From the NCBI GenBank assembly GCA_023409535.1, contig JAEYGZ010000016.1:1-33227 (forward strand): DNA of 33,227 nt. The letters are read 5' to 3'. Made by a program: the position numbers and the translations under genes. A model generated the notes under the pieces. The model made no database searches. It had not been told where the DNA came from and saw nothing but the letters and a program-made list of their open reading frames with translations. Positions 1 to 7,556 of this stretch are shown in pieces. Within the stretch, counting starts at the first letter, position 1; every line of letters starts with the position of its first letter. The stretch comes from Bacillota bacterium (GTDB lineage Bacteria > Bacillota > Clostridia > Lachnospirales > Lachnospiraceae).

Positions 1-26
1 TCGCTTCCTAACGGAACGTTTCATCT

Positions 27-52
27 CATCTGAAATACGGTGTATTCAGATG
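27..52 (+). terminator. Hairpin, possible terminator of a gene left of the window
   Basis: An 11-bp stem (CATCTGAAATAC / GTATTCAGATG, one bulged A) with a GGT loop is followed by a short T-rich run. It would end a plus-strand transcript entering from the left edge. No coding sequence is visible in the first 26 nt, so the gene it would serve is unknown. The rest of 1-338 holds no convincing gene. Confidence 0.45.
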
Positions 53-148
53 GTCTTTTAAAGTTACCCTTTTTTACAAAATCAAAAATATTCAAAAACC
101 TCTTGACTATTTATAGTTTGTCACCTCCAATATCTTTTTATGAAAAAT

Positions 149-195
149 GACGCTTCAGCTGCTCAATTCATTTCTAATTAAGCAGTCGAAGCGTC
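149..195. repeat. Inverted repeat with small direct repeats
   Basis: Two 15-nt arms (GACGCTTCAGCTGCT at 149-163 and AGCAGTCGAAGCGTC at 181-195) are complementary except for two adjacent positions, around a 17-nt AT-rich loop. The 11-mer TCTAATTAAGC occurs at 173-183 and again at 198-208, and CTGCTCAATT occurs near 159 and again near 225. No ORF is associated. It could be a decayed mobile-element end or a structured RNA; neither can be shown. Confidence 0.5.
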
Positions 196-338
196 AATCT
201 AATTAAGCGATACAGCACTTAGCACTGCTCAATTTGTATGGTAATATTCAACAATATTAATGCAATAGGTGCCGTTCTTGGCTAATTGTGCGGCCCCCCA
301 AAATAGGAGCTCTTTCGGCATTGAGGTGTTTTTACACC

Positions 339-1208
339 TTATATATTCCACACATTTTGGCCGCGTGTTATATATTTTCCCTGCATACCTTCGGCAGAAG
401 GAACCGGGCGCGGGTCAAATGCAGAATAATTCGGCGTGGGTATGGCAGATATCCCATCAAATTCTACCGGCAGTCCGGCTGAAGTAAAAAAGCTCCTGCC
501 ATCCTGTAAGTGAAAATGAAGATGTGGTTCCGAGCTGTTTCCTGAGTTACCGCAGCAGGCAATACATTGGCCGCGTTTTACTTTATCGCCGGCCTTCACA
601 CGAATGCTTCCGGGCTTTAAATGGACGAAAAACCCATATTCTCTATCGGCGTGCCGAAGAAGAATATAGTTACCCCGGATATCCCTGGCAGTGCAGTCAA
701 CCTTACCGCTGCCTGATATAAGGCTGTCGGGATATTCATCACGAGCCTCGATAACTTCCCCGTCTGCGGGGGCTAAAATTTCTTTGCCATAGCAATAATA
801 GCTGGCTGCTTTTGTTGGTTCGCCCATAAAGCTATGCCCTTCTCCATCAAGGATCAGGAAATCATAGGCATACCGCTGTGTATGGATTCCCCATGAATGG
901 GAGGCTGCTTTATCGACCCCTCCGTTGACTGCTGTCCATTGCTCCTGAAAGGGCAGAGAATATTTCACTTTACATTGGTAATTTTCTGCGCTCGGTATGC
1001 GGGAGCCGTACCGGAGAGGAATTGTAAGCATGCCCCATAGTTGCTTCAGTGACTGTAAAAATACAGGGAAATTATAAAAGATGCCTACAAAACCAAATAA
1101 CCAGAAAAGCCAGAAAAAAGTTAATATCCAGTTTTTAAAAATCAGGCCCGGCAGACCCAATAGTCCTAAGTATTGAATTTTATTACAAAATTCAACGAAG
1201 CGTTTCAT
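339..1208 (-). CDS. Membrane-anchored M23 (LytM-type) metallopeptidase
   Basis: The 289-residue protein has an N-terminal hydrophobic stretch (about residues 12-50, rich in L, F and W) that should anchor it in the membrane, and a C-terminal M23 domain. The zinc-site residues are visible: H109 and D116 (HTQRYAYD), H196 (FVHLKPG) and the HxH motif at H229/H231 (PHLHFH). M23 enzymes cleave peptide cross-links in peptidoglycan or bacteriocin-like peptides, so a role in cell-wall hydrolysis is likely. Its ATG overlaps the stop of the upstream XRE regulator gene by 4 nt (ATGA), which indicates translational coupling. It is the last gene of a three-gene operon with DUF3796 and XRE proteins. The actual substrate is unknown. 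A short hairpin (324-339) follows the stop but lacks a U-run. Confidence 0.88.
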   Translation of the reverse strand: MKRFVEFCNKIQYLGLLGLPGLIFKNWILTFFWLFWLFGFVGIFYNFPVFLQSLKQLWGMLTIPLRYGSRIPSAENYQCKVKYSLPFQEQWTAVNGGVDKAASHSWGIHTQRYAYDFLILDGEGHSFMGEPTKAASYYCYGKEILAPADGEVIEARDEYPDSLISGSGKVDCTARDIRGNYILLRHADREYGFFVHLKPGSIRVKAGDKVKRGQCIACCGNSGNSSEPHLHFHLQDGRSFFTSAGLPVEFDGISAIPTPNYSAFDPRPVPSAEGMQGKYITRGQNVWNI

Positions 1209-1417
1209 TTCTTTTCCTCCTCACTAAAGAAAAACAAATCTTCCACCGTACAGGAAAAAATCTTGGCTATATCCATGGCAAGCTTCAACGAGGGATTATA
1301 GCGCCCCTTTTCCAAATTGATGATGGTTTCTCTTCGTACCCCCACCAGCAAAGCCAGTTCATCCTGTGTCAAATTCTGTCTCGCCCTGTATTCACGCATT
1401 TTTGTAGTCAAAGCCAT
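1205..1417 (-). CDS. XRE-family transcriptional regulator (small)
   Basis: A 70-residue single-domain helix-turn-helix protein of the Cro/cI-XRE class. The segment TQDELALLVGVRRETIINLE is a textbook XRE recognition unit, followed by KGRYNPSLKLAMDIAKIF. Proteins of this size (YozG/YvaO-like) usually repress their own operon. I choose the ATG at 1417 because a GGGGGTG ribosome binding site lies about 7 nt upstream. An in-frame GTG at 1426 would overlap the previous gene and has that same G-run too close to it. The gene starts 2 nt after the stop of the DUF3796 gene and its stop overlaps the peptidase start. The likely operator is the palindrome at 1771-1821, which is an inference. Confidence 0.88.
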   Translation of the reverse strand: MALTTKMREYRARQNLTQDELALLVGVRRETIINLEKGRYNPSLKLAMDIAKIFSCTVEDLFFFSEEEKK

Positions 1418-1419
1418 GC

Positions 1420-1761
1420 TCAGCACCCCCGCTGCTCTTTTATCTCAAGAACGACAAGCATAATGGTAAAGCAGAACACGGAAATGACATAGCAGGACGC
1501 CAGCGCCATATTGCTTGTGATCAATTCCGGAAATAAAATACGTATGGCTACGGCAAGCCCCGTGGCGCCGACTCCCGAAAAGAAGCCTGTGCTTGCTGCC
1601 CTTCTGATATTTTGCTGAAACATTTCATCCGGTGTTACAAAGAAATACCGGATATAATAGGCAAAACCCAGAAATCCAAGGAACGGCTTATGCTCCGTAA
1701 CCATTCCCAAAATCCCCAGCAGCGCAAGAAGTGATAAAAATCCCAACTTATTTACTTTCAT
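1420..1761 (-). CDS. DUF3796-like small membrane protein
   Basis: The product is 113 residues and begins MKVNKLGFLSLLALLGILG. It has a hydrophobic N-terminal pair of segments, the motif FLGFLGFAYYIRYFFVTPDEMF, and two more hydrophobic stretches near the C-terminus, so three to four membrane spans. This pattern matches the DUF3796 family, which often sits beside a small XRE regulator; the family has no firm function. I choose the ATG at 1761 because AGGAG lies 4 nt upstream of it; a longer reading frame from 1839 would run through the promoter and operator palindrome. It is the first gene of the operon with the XRE regulator and M23 peptidase. Confidence 0.75.
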   Translation of the reverse strand: MKVNKLGFLSLLALLGILGMVTEHKPFLGFLGFAYYIRYFFVTPDEMFQQNIRRAASTGFFSGVGATGLAVAIRILFPELITSNMALASCYVISVFCFTIMLVVLEIKEQRGC

Positions 1762-1770
1762 AGTATTCTC

Positions 1771-1821
1771 CTGAATAGTGGTATATTTATAACAATTTGT
1801 TATAAATATACCACTATTCAG
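1771..1821. promoter_or_regulatory. Perfect 51-nt palindrome, probable operator
   Basis: Two 25-nt arms (1771-1795 and 1797-1821) are exact reverse complements around a single central T at 1796. The centre reads ATAACAATTTGTTATA. It covers the -10 box and transcription start region of the promoter driving the DUF3796/XRE/M23 operon and ends 1 nt before its AGGAG ribosome binding site. The placement fits an operator for the XRE protein. In RNA it would also form a long hairpin just upstream of the ribosome binding site. Confidence 0.75.
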
Positions 1822-1833
1822 ATTTACTGTCAA
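1805..1833 (-). promoter_or_regulatory. SigA-type promoter of the DUF3796/XRE/M23 operon
   Basis: On the minus strand a perfect -35 TTGACA (1833-1828) is separated by 17 nt from TATATT (1810-1805). The -10 box lies inside the 51-nt palindrome, so a protein bound there would block transcription. Confidence 0.8.
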
Positions 1834-1860
1834 CAGCAAAGCAAAAAAGCAAAAAAATAA

Positions 1861-1896
1861 ACAAAAAAATGAGGCGAACAGTCCTGACTGTCCGCC
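1861..1896 (-). terminator. Intrinsic terminator of metG
   Basis: On the minus strand a stem GGCGGACAGT/ACTGTTCGCC with loop CAGG (1896-1873) is followed by TCATTTTTTTG. It lies about 40 nt after the metG stop codon. Confidence 0.85.
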
Positions 1897-1934
1897 CCAT
1901 TACAGGGATACAACATCTTCGTTTATATAATAAC

Positions 1935-3926
1935 TTACTGTATCTCCGCTCCTGCAGGCATGGTCTTCTCAGGCACCATGAGTGCCAGATTTCCTTCTGC
2001 GTCTTCCGCACAGAGTAACATACCTTCGGACAGCATTCCTGCCAGAGTTGCGGGCTTCAGATTAACCACTACCATCACCTTCTTGCCTACCATCTCCTCA
2101 GGAGTATAATGAGCCTTGATACCTGATACAATCTGCTTTACCTGGGAGCCGATTTTCACCTGGGAGCAGAGAAGCTTCTTGGATTTCTTCACCTCTTCGC
2201 AAGCGATAATTTCACCGATCTGGAACTGCAGCTTTGCAAAATCATCATAGGTTATCTCAGGTTTTGCCTCAATGTCAATAACCTCAGAACCCTTTTCTTC
2301 CTTATTCTCTGCGGCATCCGTCTTTCCCTGTTCTGTTGTTTCATTGATTTCCTTTGATGCTTCCACCTTCTCAATAACCTCCTTTAAGTCAAGCCTTGCA
2401 AATAATATCTCCGGTGTCTCCGTTACTTTTGTTCCGTCTTTATATAGGCCGTACTTCTCTAATTCTTCTATTGTACGTGTCCCGGTATTTAACTGTGCCA
2501 TAATCTTTGCCGCAGTCTCAGGCATAAAGGACTCCAGCAGGCTGGCACCGATACAGATACTCTCCACAAGATTATAAAGCACCGTCTCAAGGCGTGCCTT
2601 CTTCTCTTCCTCTTTGGCAAGTACCCAGGGCATGGTCTCATCGATGTACTTATTGCAGCGCTTAAACAGGGTGAATATCTCACTGATGGCGTCGGCAACA
2701 CGCAGCTTCTCCATTCTGGCGATCACCTTCTCCGGCGTCCCCAGTGCCAATGCCTTAAGTTCCTCGTCCACCGGCTCTGCTGCCTTACCGTCCCTTACTA
2801 CTCCGCCGAAGTATTTATTGGACATGGAGATGGTACGGTTCACCAGGTTACCCAGGGTATTGGCAAGATCAGAATTGATTCTCTCCACCAGAAGCTCCCA
2901 GGAGATAATTCCGTCATTGTCAAAGGGCATCTCATGAAGCACAAAGTATCTTACCGCATCCACGCCAAAGAGCTTCACCAGGTCATCTGCGTACAACACA
3001 TTTCCTCTGGATTTGCTCATCTTGTCACCGGCATTGCCCTGAAGCAGCCAGGGGTGGCCAAATACCTGCTTCGGCAATTCCACGTTAAGCGCCATCAGGA
3101 TAATGGGCCAGTATATGGTATGGAAACGGATAATATCCTTACCGATCAAATGCAGGTCCGCAGGCCAGTATTTCTTAAACTGCTCCGAGCCGTTTCCGTC
3201 TGCATCATAACCGACACCTGTGATATAATTGCTTAACGCATCCAGCCACACATAGACCACGTGCTTATCATCAAAATCCACAGGAATGCCCCATTTGAAG
3301 GAGGTACGGGAAACACACAGGTCCTGCAGTCCCGGAAGCAGGAAGTTATTCATCATCTCATTTTTTCTGGATTCCGGCTGGATGAACTCCGGATGAGTAT
3401 TGATATGCCGGATTAAGCGGTCTGCATATTTGCTCAGCTTTAAGAAATATGCTTCTTCCTTTGCTGGCTGAACCTCACGTCCGCAGTCAGGACATTTGCC
3501 GTTCACAAGCTGGGAAGGAGTGAAGAAGGATTCACAGGGGGTACAATACATTCCTTCATAATGCCCCTTATAGATATCGCCCTGCTCATAGAGCTTACGG
3601 AAAATCTTCTGAATCTGCTTCTCATGATAATCGTCCGTGGTACGGATAAATTTATCATAGGAGGTGTTCATCAGATCCCAGATCTCCTTAATCTGTCCGG
3701 CGATACCGTCTACAAATTGCTTGGGTGTGACACCGGCATCCGCTGCCTTTAATTCGATTTTCTGACCGTGCTCATCCGTTCCTGTCTGAAAAAATACATC
3801 ATAGCCCTCTAATCTCTTAAAACGTGCAATGCTGTCAGCCAGTACAATTTCATAAGTATTGCCGATATGAGGCTTACCGGAGGTATATGCAATTGCGGTG
3901 GTAATATAATATGGTTTTTTACTCAT
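1935..3926 (-). CDS. metG: Methionyl-tRNA synthetase
   Basis: This 663-residue class I aminoacyl-tRNA synthetase charges tRNA-Met and initiator tRNA with methionine. The HIGH motif is present as HIGN at residues 20-23, the KMSKS loop as KMSKS near residue 302, and a zinc-binding CTPC...CPDC pair at about 128-148. The C-terminal about 110 residues (from YDDFAKLQFQIGEI) form the EMAPII/Trbp-type tRNA-binding domain. A charged, low-complexity linker (about 525-555, rich in E and K) joins it to the anticodon-binding domain. Length and domain order match Firmicute MetS with appended C-terminal domain. It is a single-gene transcription unit controlled by an upstream T-box leader and closed by a strong terminator. 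Confidence 0.97.
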   Translation of the reverse strand: MSKKPYYITTAIAYTSGKPHIGNTYEIVLADSIARFKRLEGYDVFFQTGTDEHGQKIELKAADAGVTPKQFVDGIAGQIKEIWDLMNTSYDKFIRTTDDYHEKQIQKIFRKLYEQGDIYKGHYEGMYCTPCESFFTPSQLVNGKCPDCGREVQPAKEEAYFLKLSKYADRLIRHINTHPEFIQPESRKNEMMNNFLLPGLQDLCVSRTSFKWGIPVDFDDKHVVYVWLDALSNYITGVGYDADGNGSEQFKKYWPADLHLIGKDIIRFHTIYWPIILMALNVELPKQVFGHPWLLQGNAGDKMSKSRGNVLYADDLVKLFGVDAVRYFVLHEMPFDNDGIISWELLVERINSDLANTLGNLVNRTISMSNKYFGGVVRDGKAAEPVDEELKALALGTPEKVIARMEKLRVADAISEIFTLFKRCNKYIDETMPWVLAKEEEKKARLETVLYNLVESICIGASLLESFMPETAAKIMAQLNTGTRTIEELEKYGLYKDGTKVTETPEILFARLDLKEVIEKVEASKEINETTEQGKTDAAENKEEKGSEVIDIEAKPEITYDDFAKLQFQIGEIIACEEVKKSKKLLCSQVKIGSQVKQIVSGIKAHYTPEEMVGKKVMVVVNLKPATLAGMLSEGMLLCAEDAEGNLALMVPEKTMPAGAEIQ

Positions 3927-4005
3927 GTTTTATCGATCCTTTCTATCCTTTTATCTTTGCTTTCTTATGGTCTTCCACTACTTTTCTTTCCTGCGATAAT
4001 CGGAC

Positions 4006-4047
4006 AAAATAAAAACTCCCATCCTTAAATCACTTTAAAGACGAGAG
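4006..4047 (-). terminator. T-box-regulated terminator
   Basis: A 14-bp stem with several G-U pairs (CTCTCGTCTTTAAA / TTTAAGGATGGGAG, loop GTGA, 4047-4016 read on minus) is followed by TTTTTATTTT. It is the default OFF structure of the metG T-box and competes with the antiterminator that includes the T-box sequence. Confidence 0.85.
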
Positions 4048-4330
4048 AATCTCCCGTGGTACCACTTTAATTCGTCCTTGCCTTACAGCAAGGGCCTTAT
4101 CCGCTGCATTGTATTCTACAGCTTAGCGAAATAACGGTTGCCACCGTCGCAGCCTAGGCGATCCGCGTGCTCCCGTATATGGGCCACCCGAAACCTCTTC
4201 CTCGGTGCGAAGCTCCAAGACCATCTTCGACAGCTAATCTCTCTCCCCTTCTCAGCCAAAACGGGGTTCTCTGTTAAGAGCTCCACTGTGTACTCTTCTT
4301 TTCCCTGCCTTTTTCAATATCATATAATTA
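4006..4330 (-). ncRNA. T-box leader (methionine-type) of metG
   Basis: The minus strand carries the conserved T-box sequence AAAGTGGTACCACGG at 4070-4054, followed directly by an intrinsic terminator. Upstream is about 260 nt of paired sequence with the proportions of Stem I and following helices. A plausible specifier codon ATG lies at 4224-4222 within GAAGATGGTC, matching the downstream methionyl-tRNA synthetase; the codon assignment is an inference from position. Known mechanism: uncharged tRNA-Met pairs with the specifier and with the T-box bulge, stabilises the antiterminator and allows metG transcription. The 5' end is set from the promoter at 4337-4365. The plus-strand ORF in 4138-4491 is a shadow of this leader. 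Confidence 0.92.
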
Positions 4331-4336
4331 TAGGAA

Positions 4337-4365
4337 AGTATACCATGGGTAATATCCTTTGTCAA
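4337..4365 (-). promoter_or_regulatory. Promoter of the metG T-box transcript
   Basis: TTGACA (4365-4360) and TATACT (4342-4337) on the minus strand are separated by exactly 17 nt. Transcription would start near 4330, at the 5' edge of the T-box structure. The sequence from 4366 to 4491 beyond it holds nothing else I can name. Confidence 0.85.
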
Positions 4366-4491
4366 AGTATTTCCTTTTATACAAGCAAAACAGCCGCTCA
4401 CGGATTTGAATATAAACAAATGATTTTCCTCCGGACTTTACCGTATAATCTTCAACCCGGATATAACATACATAATTTTACTTTTCAATAA

Positions 4492-4520
4492 TTGAGTTTT
4501 TCCTTGCAAAGTGATATCAT
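4492..4520 (+). promoter_or_regulatory. Probable promoter of the capA-like gene
   Basis: TTGAGT (4492-4497), a 17-nt spacer and TATCAT (4515-4520). This gives a 5' leader of about 120 nt that contains a small TCAGGC/GCCTGA hairpin near 4543-4559 and the nine-codon ORF at 4616. Confidence 0.55.
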
Positions 4521-4615
4521 AGAATTACGTCGGCCGTTCCATGATCAGGCTAACTGCCTGAACAATAAAACCGGCAGATCTTTATATAGCAAATCCATAA
4601 GGAAGGAACCGTAGG

Positions 4616-4645
4616 ATGTCATCAATTGATTATATTCTACGATAG
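4616..4645 (+). CDS. Nine-codon upstream ORF
   Basis: ATG TCA TCA ATT GAT TAT ATT CTA CGA TAG encodes MSSIDYILR. It has a good purine-rich ribosome binding site (AAGGAAGGAACC) 6-15 nt upstream. The following capA-like gene starts 5 nt after its stop and has no recognisable ribosome binding site of its own. The short ORF may therefore load ribosomes that reinitiate on the main gene, or act as a regulatory leader. That it is translated is an inference from its ribosome binding site. Confidence 0.45.
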   Translation: MSSIDYILR

Positions 4646-4650
4646 TAACT

Positions 4651-5991
4651 ATGAACTTTAAGCGAAACAAACAAACGAATAACGGAAAACATCCTATCTT
4701 TCTTCTATACCTAAGCTTGCTGGCTTTGCTGGTTATTTCCGGCTTTTATCATGAGAAGCTTTTCTCCGCAGGACCGTCCTCCGGTCCGGTAACCCCTGCT
4801 CCTTTCATTGATGAGGATAGCACGCAATCCGATAATGACGAAGTCCTTCCCGCCTGGTCTCAGGCAGGTGCAGCGGATCTACCGGAGGAACAGTCCCAGT
4901 CGAAGCCTCAAGTGCAGCCTACGGTAAGCCCTACCCCGGCACCGGTGCGTGATGAGGTAACCCTGCTTGCGGTAGGTGACAATCTGATTCATCGCGAGGT
5001 TGTTGCCAGCGGTAAGAAAAAAGACGGAACCTATAATTACGATCACCTCTATTCCAATCTGAAGGAGGAGATCAGTGCAGCCGATATCGCTGTGGTTAAC
5101 CAGGAGACCATCTTTGGCGGAGCTAAGTTAGGCTACTCCGGTTACCCGAGGTTTAATTCCCCCGAACAGATCGGTGACGCCATCCTCGGCGCCGGCTTTG
5201 ATGTGGTTCTCCAGGCTACCAATCATACCCTGGATATGGGAGAGTCCGGGCTTGAGAACGCTATGGCTTATTGGAAGACAAAAATCGGAATTACCGTACT
5301 TGGAATCAATGAATCCGCCCAGGCAAGAGAGCAAATCCCGATAGTTACGAAAAACGGAATTAAAATAGCAATGCTCAACTATACCTATAGCCTGAACGGC
5401 TTTTCCCTGCCAAAGGATAAACCCTATCTGGTAAATATGCTGGATAAGGACAAGATGGCGGAGGATATCGCCCGTGCCAAAGAGGAAGCCGATTTCATCA
5501 TCGTATTTCCGCACTGGGGTACGGAGTATTCTTATACCGCCAGTTCCATGCAAGAGGAGTTGACGGACTTTTTCTATGATCAGGGCGTGGATCTGATCAT
5601 AGGCTCCCACCCCCACGTGATTGAGCCGGTGGAATGGATTGAAAAAGAAGCCGGCCATCGTATGCTGGTTTACTACTCTCTTGGCAATTTTATCTCCTAT
5701 CAGCGGGAAGCCCCTCGTATGCTTGGTGCAATGGCAAATGTGACCATCGTGAAAGACGACGGCGGCACCTACATAGCCTCAGCGGGAATCACTCCGATTG
5801 TAACCCATTATGAGAATGGTCCCTCTGACTATCATTATGCTATTTATAAGCTGGCGGATTATACGCCGGAGCTTGCCGCAAAGCACGGTGTGGCAGATGT
5901 AGCTGTCAATGGTCCGCTGGATTACCAAAAGACCCTCGATCTGGCCAAAAGTGTGCTGGGTTCCTGGTATCATACGGACCAAAATCAATAA
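4651..5991 (+). CDS. CapA/PgsA-family metallophosphoesterase-like exported protein
   Basis: A 446-residue protein with an N-terminal signal anchor (about residues 15-33, PIFLLYLSLLALLVISGF), a low-complexity P/S/Q linker to about residue 100, and a PGA_cap domain. Conserved motifs are visible: LLAVGDNLIH, VVNQE, ATNHTLDMG, FPHWGTEY, GSHPHVIEP and YYSLGNF, matching the calcineurin-like metal-binding pattern of CapA proteins. Family members take part in poly-gamma-glutamate capsule or other envelope polymer synthesis, but many Clostridia carry stand-alone copies without capBC, as here, so the true polymer is unknown. The ATG at 4651 follows the stop of a nine-codon ORF by 5 nt and lacks its own Shine-Dalgarno sequence. 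A long hairpin ends the transcript. Confidence 0.88.
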   Translation: MNFKRNKQTNNGKHPIFLLYLSLLALLVISGFYHEKLFSAGPSSGPVTPAPFIDEDSTQSDNDEVLPAWSQAGAADLPEEQSQSKPQVQPTVSPTPAPVRDEVTLLAVGDNLIHREVVASGKKKDGTYNYDHLYSNLKEEISAADIAVVNQETIFGGAKLGYSGYPRFNSPEQIGDAILGAGFDVVLQATNHTLDMGESGLENAMAYWKTKIGITVLGINESAQAREQIPIVTKNGIKIAMLNYTYSLNGFSLPKDKPYLVNMLDKDKMAEDIARAKEEADFIIVFPHWGTEYSYTASSMQEELTDFFYDQGVDLIIGSHPHVIEPVEWIEKEAGHRMLVYYSLGNFISYQREAPRMLGAMANVTIVKDDGGTYIASAGITPIVTHYENGPSDYHYAIYKLADYTPELAAKHGVADVAVNGPLDYQKTLDLAKSVLGSWYHTDQNQ

Positions 5992-6013
5992 CTTTAATTA
6001 AAAAACGGAATCA

Positions 6014-6069
6014 AATAAGGTTGTCTAAAAAGGTATATCCCGATGATATACGTTTTAGACAACCTTATT
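6014..6069. terminator. Long hairpin between convergent capA-like gene and galE
   Basis: Arms of 17 nt (AATAAGGTTGTCTAAAA and its exact complement ending at 6069) enclose a further GTATAT/ATATAC inner stem. A-rich sequence lies before it and moderately T-rich sequence after it, so it could stop transcripts from either side. The remaining intergenic DNA to 6331 is AT-rich, contains a spaced TTTCACCA/TGGTGAAA pair and a small ATGGT/ACCAT hairpin at about 6300, and no gene. Confidence 0.6.
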
Positions 6070-6331
6070 CTATAATCTTCTACCCTCTCGCTTCCCAACT
6101 TCACCTCTGGATAATACCTTCTCCAGTACTAACCTACTTAAGGTTATCAAATTTTAGTGATATTGTCAATGGTTTTTCTAATTTATTATTAGTTATATGT
6201 AACATTTCACCAATAAATCTTTTTATTTATCCAATAAAACGAGATGATTTTCGTCTTATCTACCAAATATGGTGAAATATTGTAAACTGACACAACTAAT
6301 GGTATGACACCATATCGCCTTAAATGACTCC

Positions 6332-7345
6332 TTATGCGTTGTAACCCCTCGGATTTTTGCTCTGCCAGCGGTAAGAATCCTCGCACATCTTATCAATTCC
6401 GCGTTCAGCCTTCCAGCCAAGCTCCCGCTCCGCTTTCTTCGCATCCGCAAAGGATACGGCGATATCACCAGGTCTTCTGGGTCCAATCACATAGGGAAGC
6501 GTCTTTTGGCAGGCCTTTTCATAATTATGAATAATATCTAATACACTGTAGCCTACGCCGGTGCCAAGATTATAGATCACCAGGCCGGGCTGCCCGACTA
6601 ACTTTTCAATTGCTTTCAGATGTCCGGTTGCCAGATCCACCACATGAATATAATCTCTGATTCCGGTTCCGTCCGGCGTATCATAATCGTCACCAAATAC
6701 ATTGATTTTGTCCAGTTCACCGGTGGCAACCTTTGCTACGTAAGGTACCAGGTTATTCGGTATGCCGCTTGGATCTTCGCCGATCTCTCCGCTTTCATGG
6801 GCTCCGATCGGATTAAAATATCTTAAGACAGCGATGTTCCAGGAAGCATCCGACTGATACAGGTCCCCAAGCATCTCTTCAATCATTAGCTTTGTACGGC
6901 CATATGGGTTTGTCACGGATAAGGGGGAATCCTCCGTTATGGGAACCTTCTCAGGATCACCGTACACGGTTGCCGAGGACGAGAATACCAGATTCTTAAC
7001 TCCAAATTCCTGCATTACCTCTAATAGATGAATGGTTCCGGTTAAGTTATTCTGAAAATACTTTAAAGGGATCCGGCAGGATTCCCCTACCGCCTTTAAT
7101 CCTGCAAAATGAATGACAGCATCGACCTTTTCCTTCCGGAATATCTCTCTGACCCCTTCCTGATCAAGGAGATCCGTCTCATAAAAAGCGATTTTCTTTC
7201 CGGTAAGCTTCTCAACCCTGCGTACCGCTTCCACGCTGGAATTACTCAGATTATCAAGCACTGCCACTTCATAGCCGGCATTCAGCAACTCCACATTGGT
7301 ATGGCTGGCAATATAGCCGGCACCTCCCGTAACTAATATACTCAT
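6332..7345 (-). CDS. galE: UDP-glucose 4-epimerase
   Basis: This 337-residue extended short-chain dehydrogenase interconverts UDP-glucose and UDP-galactose in the Leloir pathway and supplies UDP-galactose for surface polysaccharides. Visible motifs are the NAD-binding GGAGYIASH at residues 7-15, DNLSNSS, HFAGLKAVGES, the catalytic SSSATVYG serine and the YGRTK (YxxxK) pair, plus NPIGAH and the sugar-binding GIRDYIHVVDLA. One position departs from the usual GxxGxxG: the third glycine is alanine (GYIASH), a conservative change that is unlikely to abolish NAD binding. It is transcribed alone from a nearby extended -10 promoter, with AAAGGGG about 12 nt before the start. Confidence 0.96.
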   Translation of the reverse strand: MSILVTGGAGYIASHTNVELLNAGYEVAVLDNLSNSSVEAVRRVEKLTGKKIAFYETDLLDQEGVREIFRKEKVDAVIHFAGLKAVGESCRIPLKYFQNNLTGTIHLLEVMQEFGVKNLVFSSSATVYGDPEKVPITEDSPLSVTNPYGRTKLMIEEMLGDLYQSDASWNIAVLRYFNPIGAHESGEIGEDPSGIPNNLVPYVAKVATGELDKINVFGDDYDTPDGTGIRDYIHVVDLATGHLKAIEKLVGQPGLVIYNLGTGVGYSVLDIIHNYEKACQKTLPYVIGPRRPGDIAVSFADAKKAERELGWKAERGIDKMCEDSYRWQSKNPRGYNA

Positions 7346-7382
7346 AGGTTAACTGCCCCTTTCTCAAAGCTGTATGGTATTG

Positions 7383-7411
7383 ATTATAGCATAATTTTGC
7401 ATAATGGAAAC
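7383..7411 (-). promoter_or_regulatory. galE promoter, extended -10 type
   Basis: On the minus strand TATAAT (7388-7383) is preceded by TGC, an extended -10 element, while the -35 region (GTTTCC at 7411-7406, 17-nt spacing) is weak. It lies about 40 nt upstream of the galE start. Confidence 0.65.
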
Positions 7412-7434
7412 TCCAAATTATTATTTTGGCATCA

Positions 7435-7463
7435 TTTGGTATATTTACCAGCATTCCTATAAT
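7435..7463 (+). promoter_or_regulatory. Promoter of the CAP-domain gene
   Basis: TTTGGT (7435-7440), 17-nt spacer, TATAAT (7458-7463). It faces away from the galE promoter 24 nt to the left, so the two genes are divergently transcribed from adjacent promoters. The 5' leader is about 85 nt. Confidence 0.6.
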
Positions 7464-7556
7464 TCCCTTCCCCGGAGTGCAATGCTAGAATTATCCTATC
7501 AAGTCTTATTCTTACCATAACCCGCACCAATCATCTGCCTGTGAGGATAAAAATTC

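Noticed and set aside
269..721. Plus-strand frames opposite the M23 peptidase gene
   Set aside because: The minus-strand frame has a full set of M23 catalytic motifs; the plus-strand frames are shadows without motifs or ribosome binding sites.
4138..4491. 117-codon plus-strand reading frame
   Set aside because: It lies antisense to the metG T-box leader and promoter, has no ribosome binding site, and its composition follows the RNA structure.
4543..4559. TCAGGC/GCCTGA hairpin as a terminator before the capA-like gene
   Set aside because: Only six base pairs and no T-run follow it; it may be a minor leader structure.
6332..7345. galE as a non-functional copy because of the GxxGxxA change
   Set aside because: Alanine at the third glycine position is tolerated in this superfamily and all catalytic residues are present.
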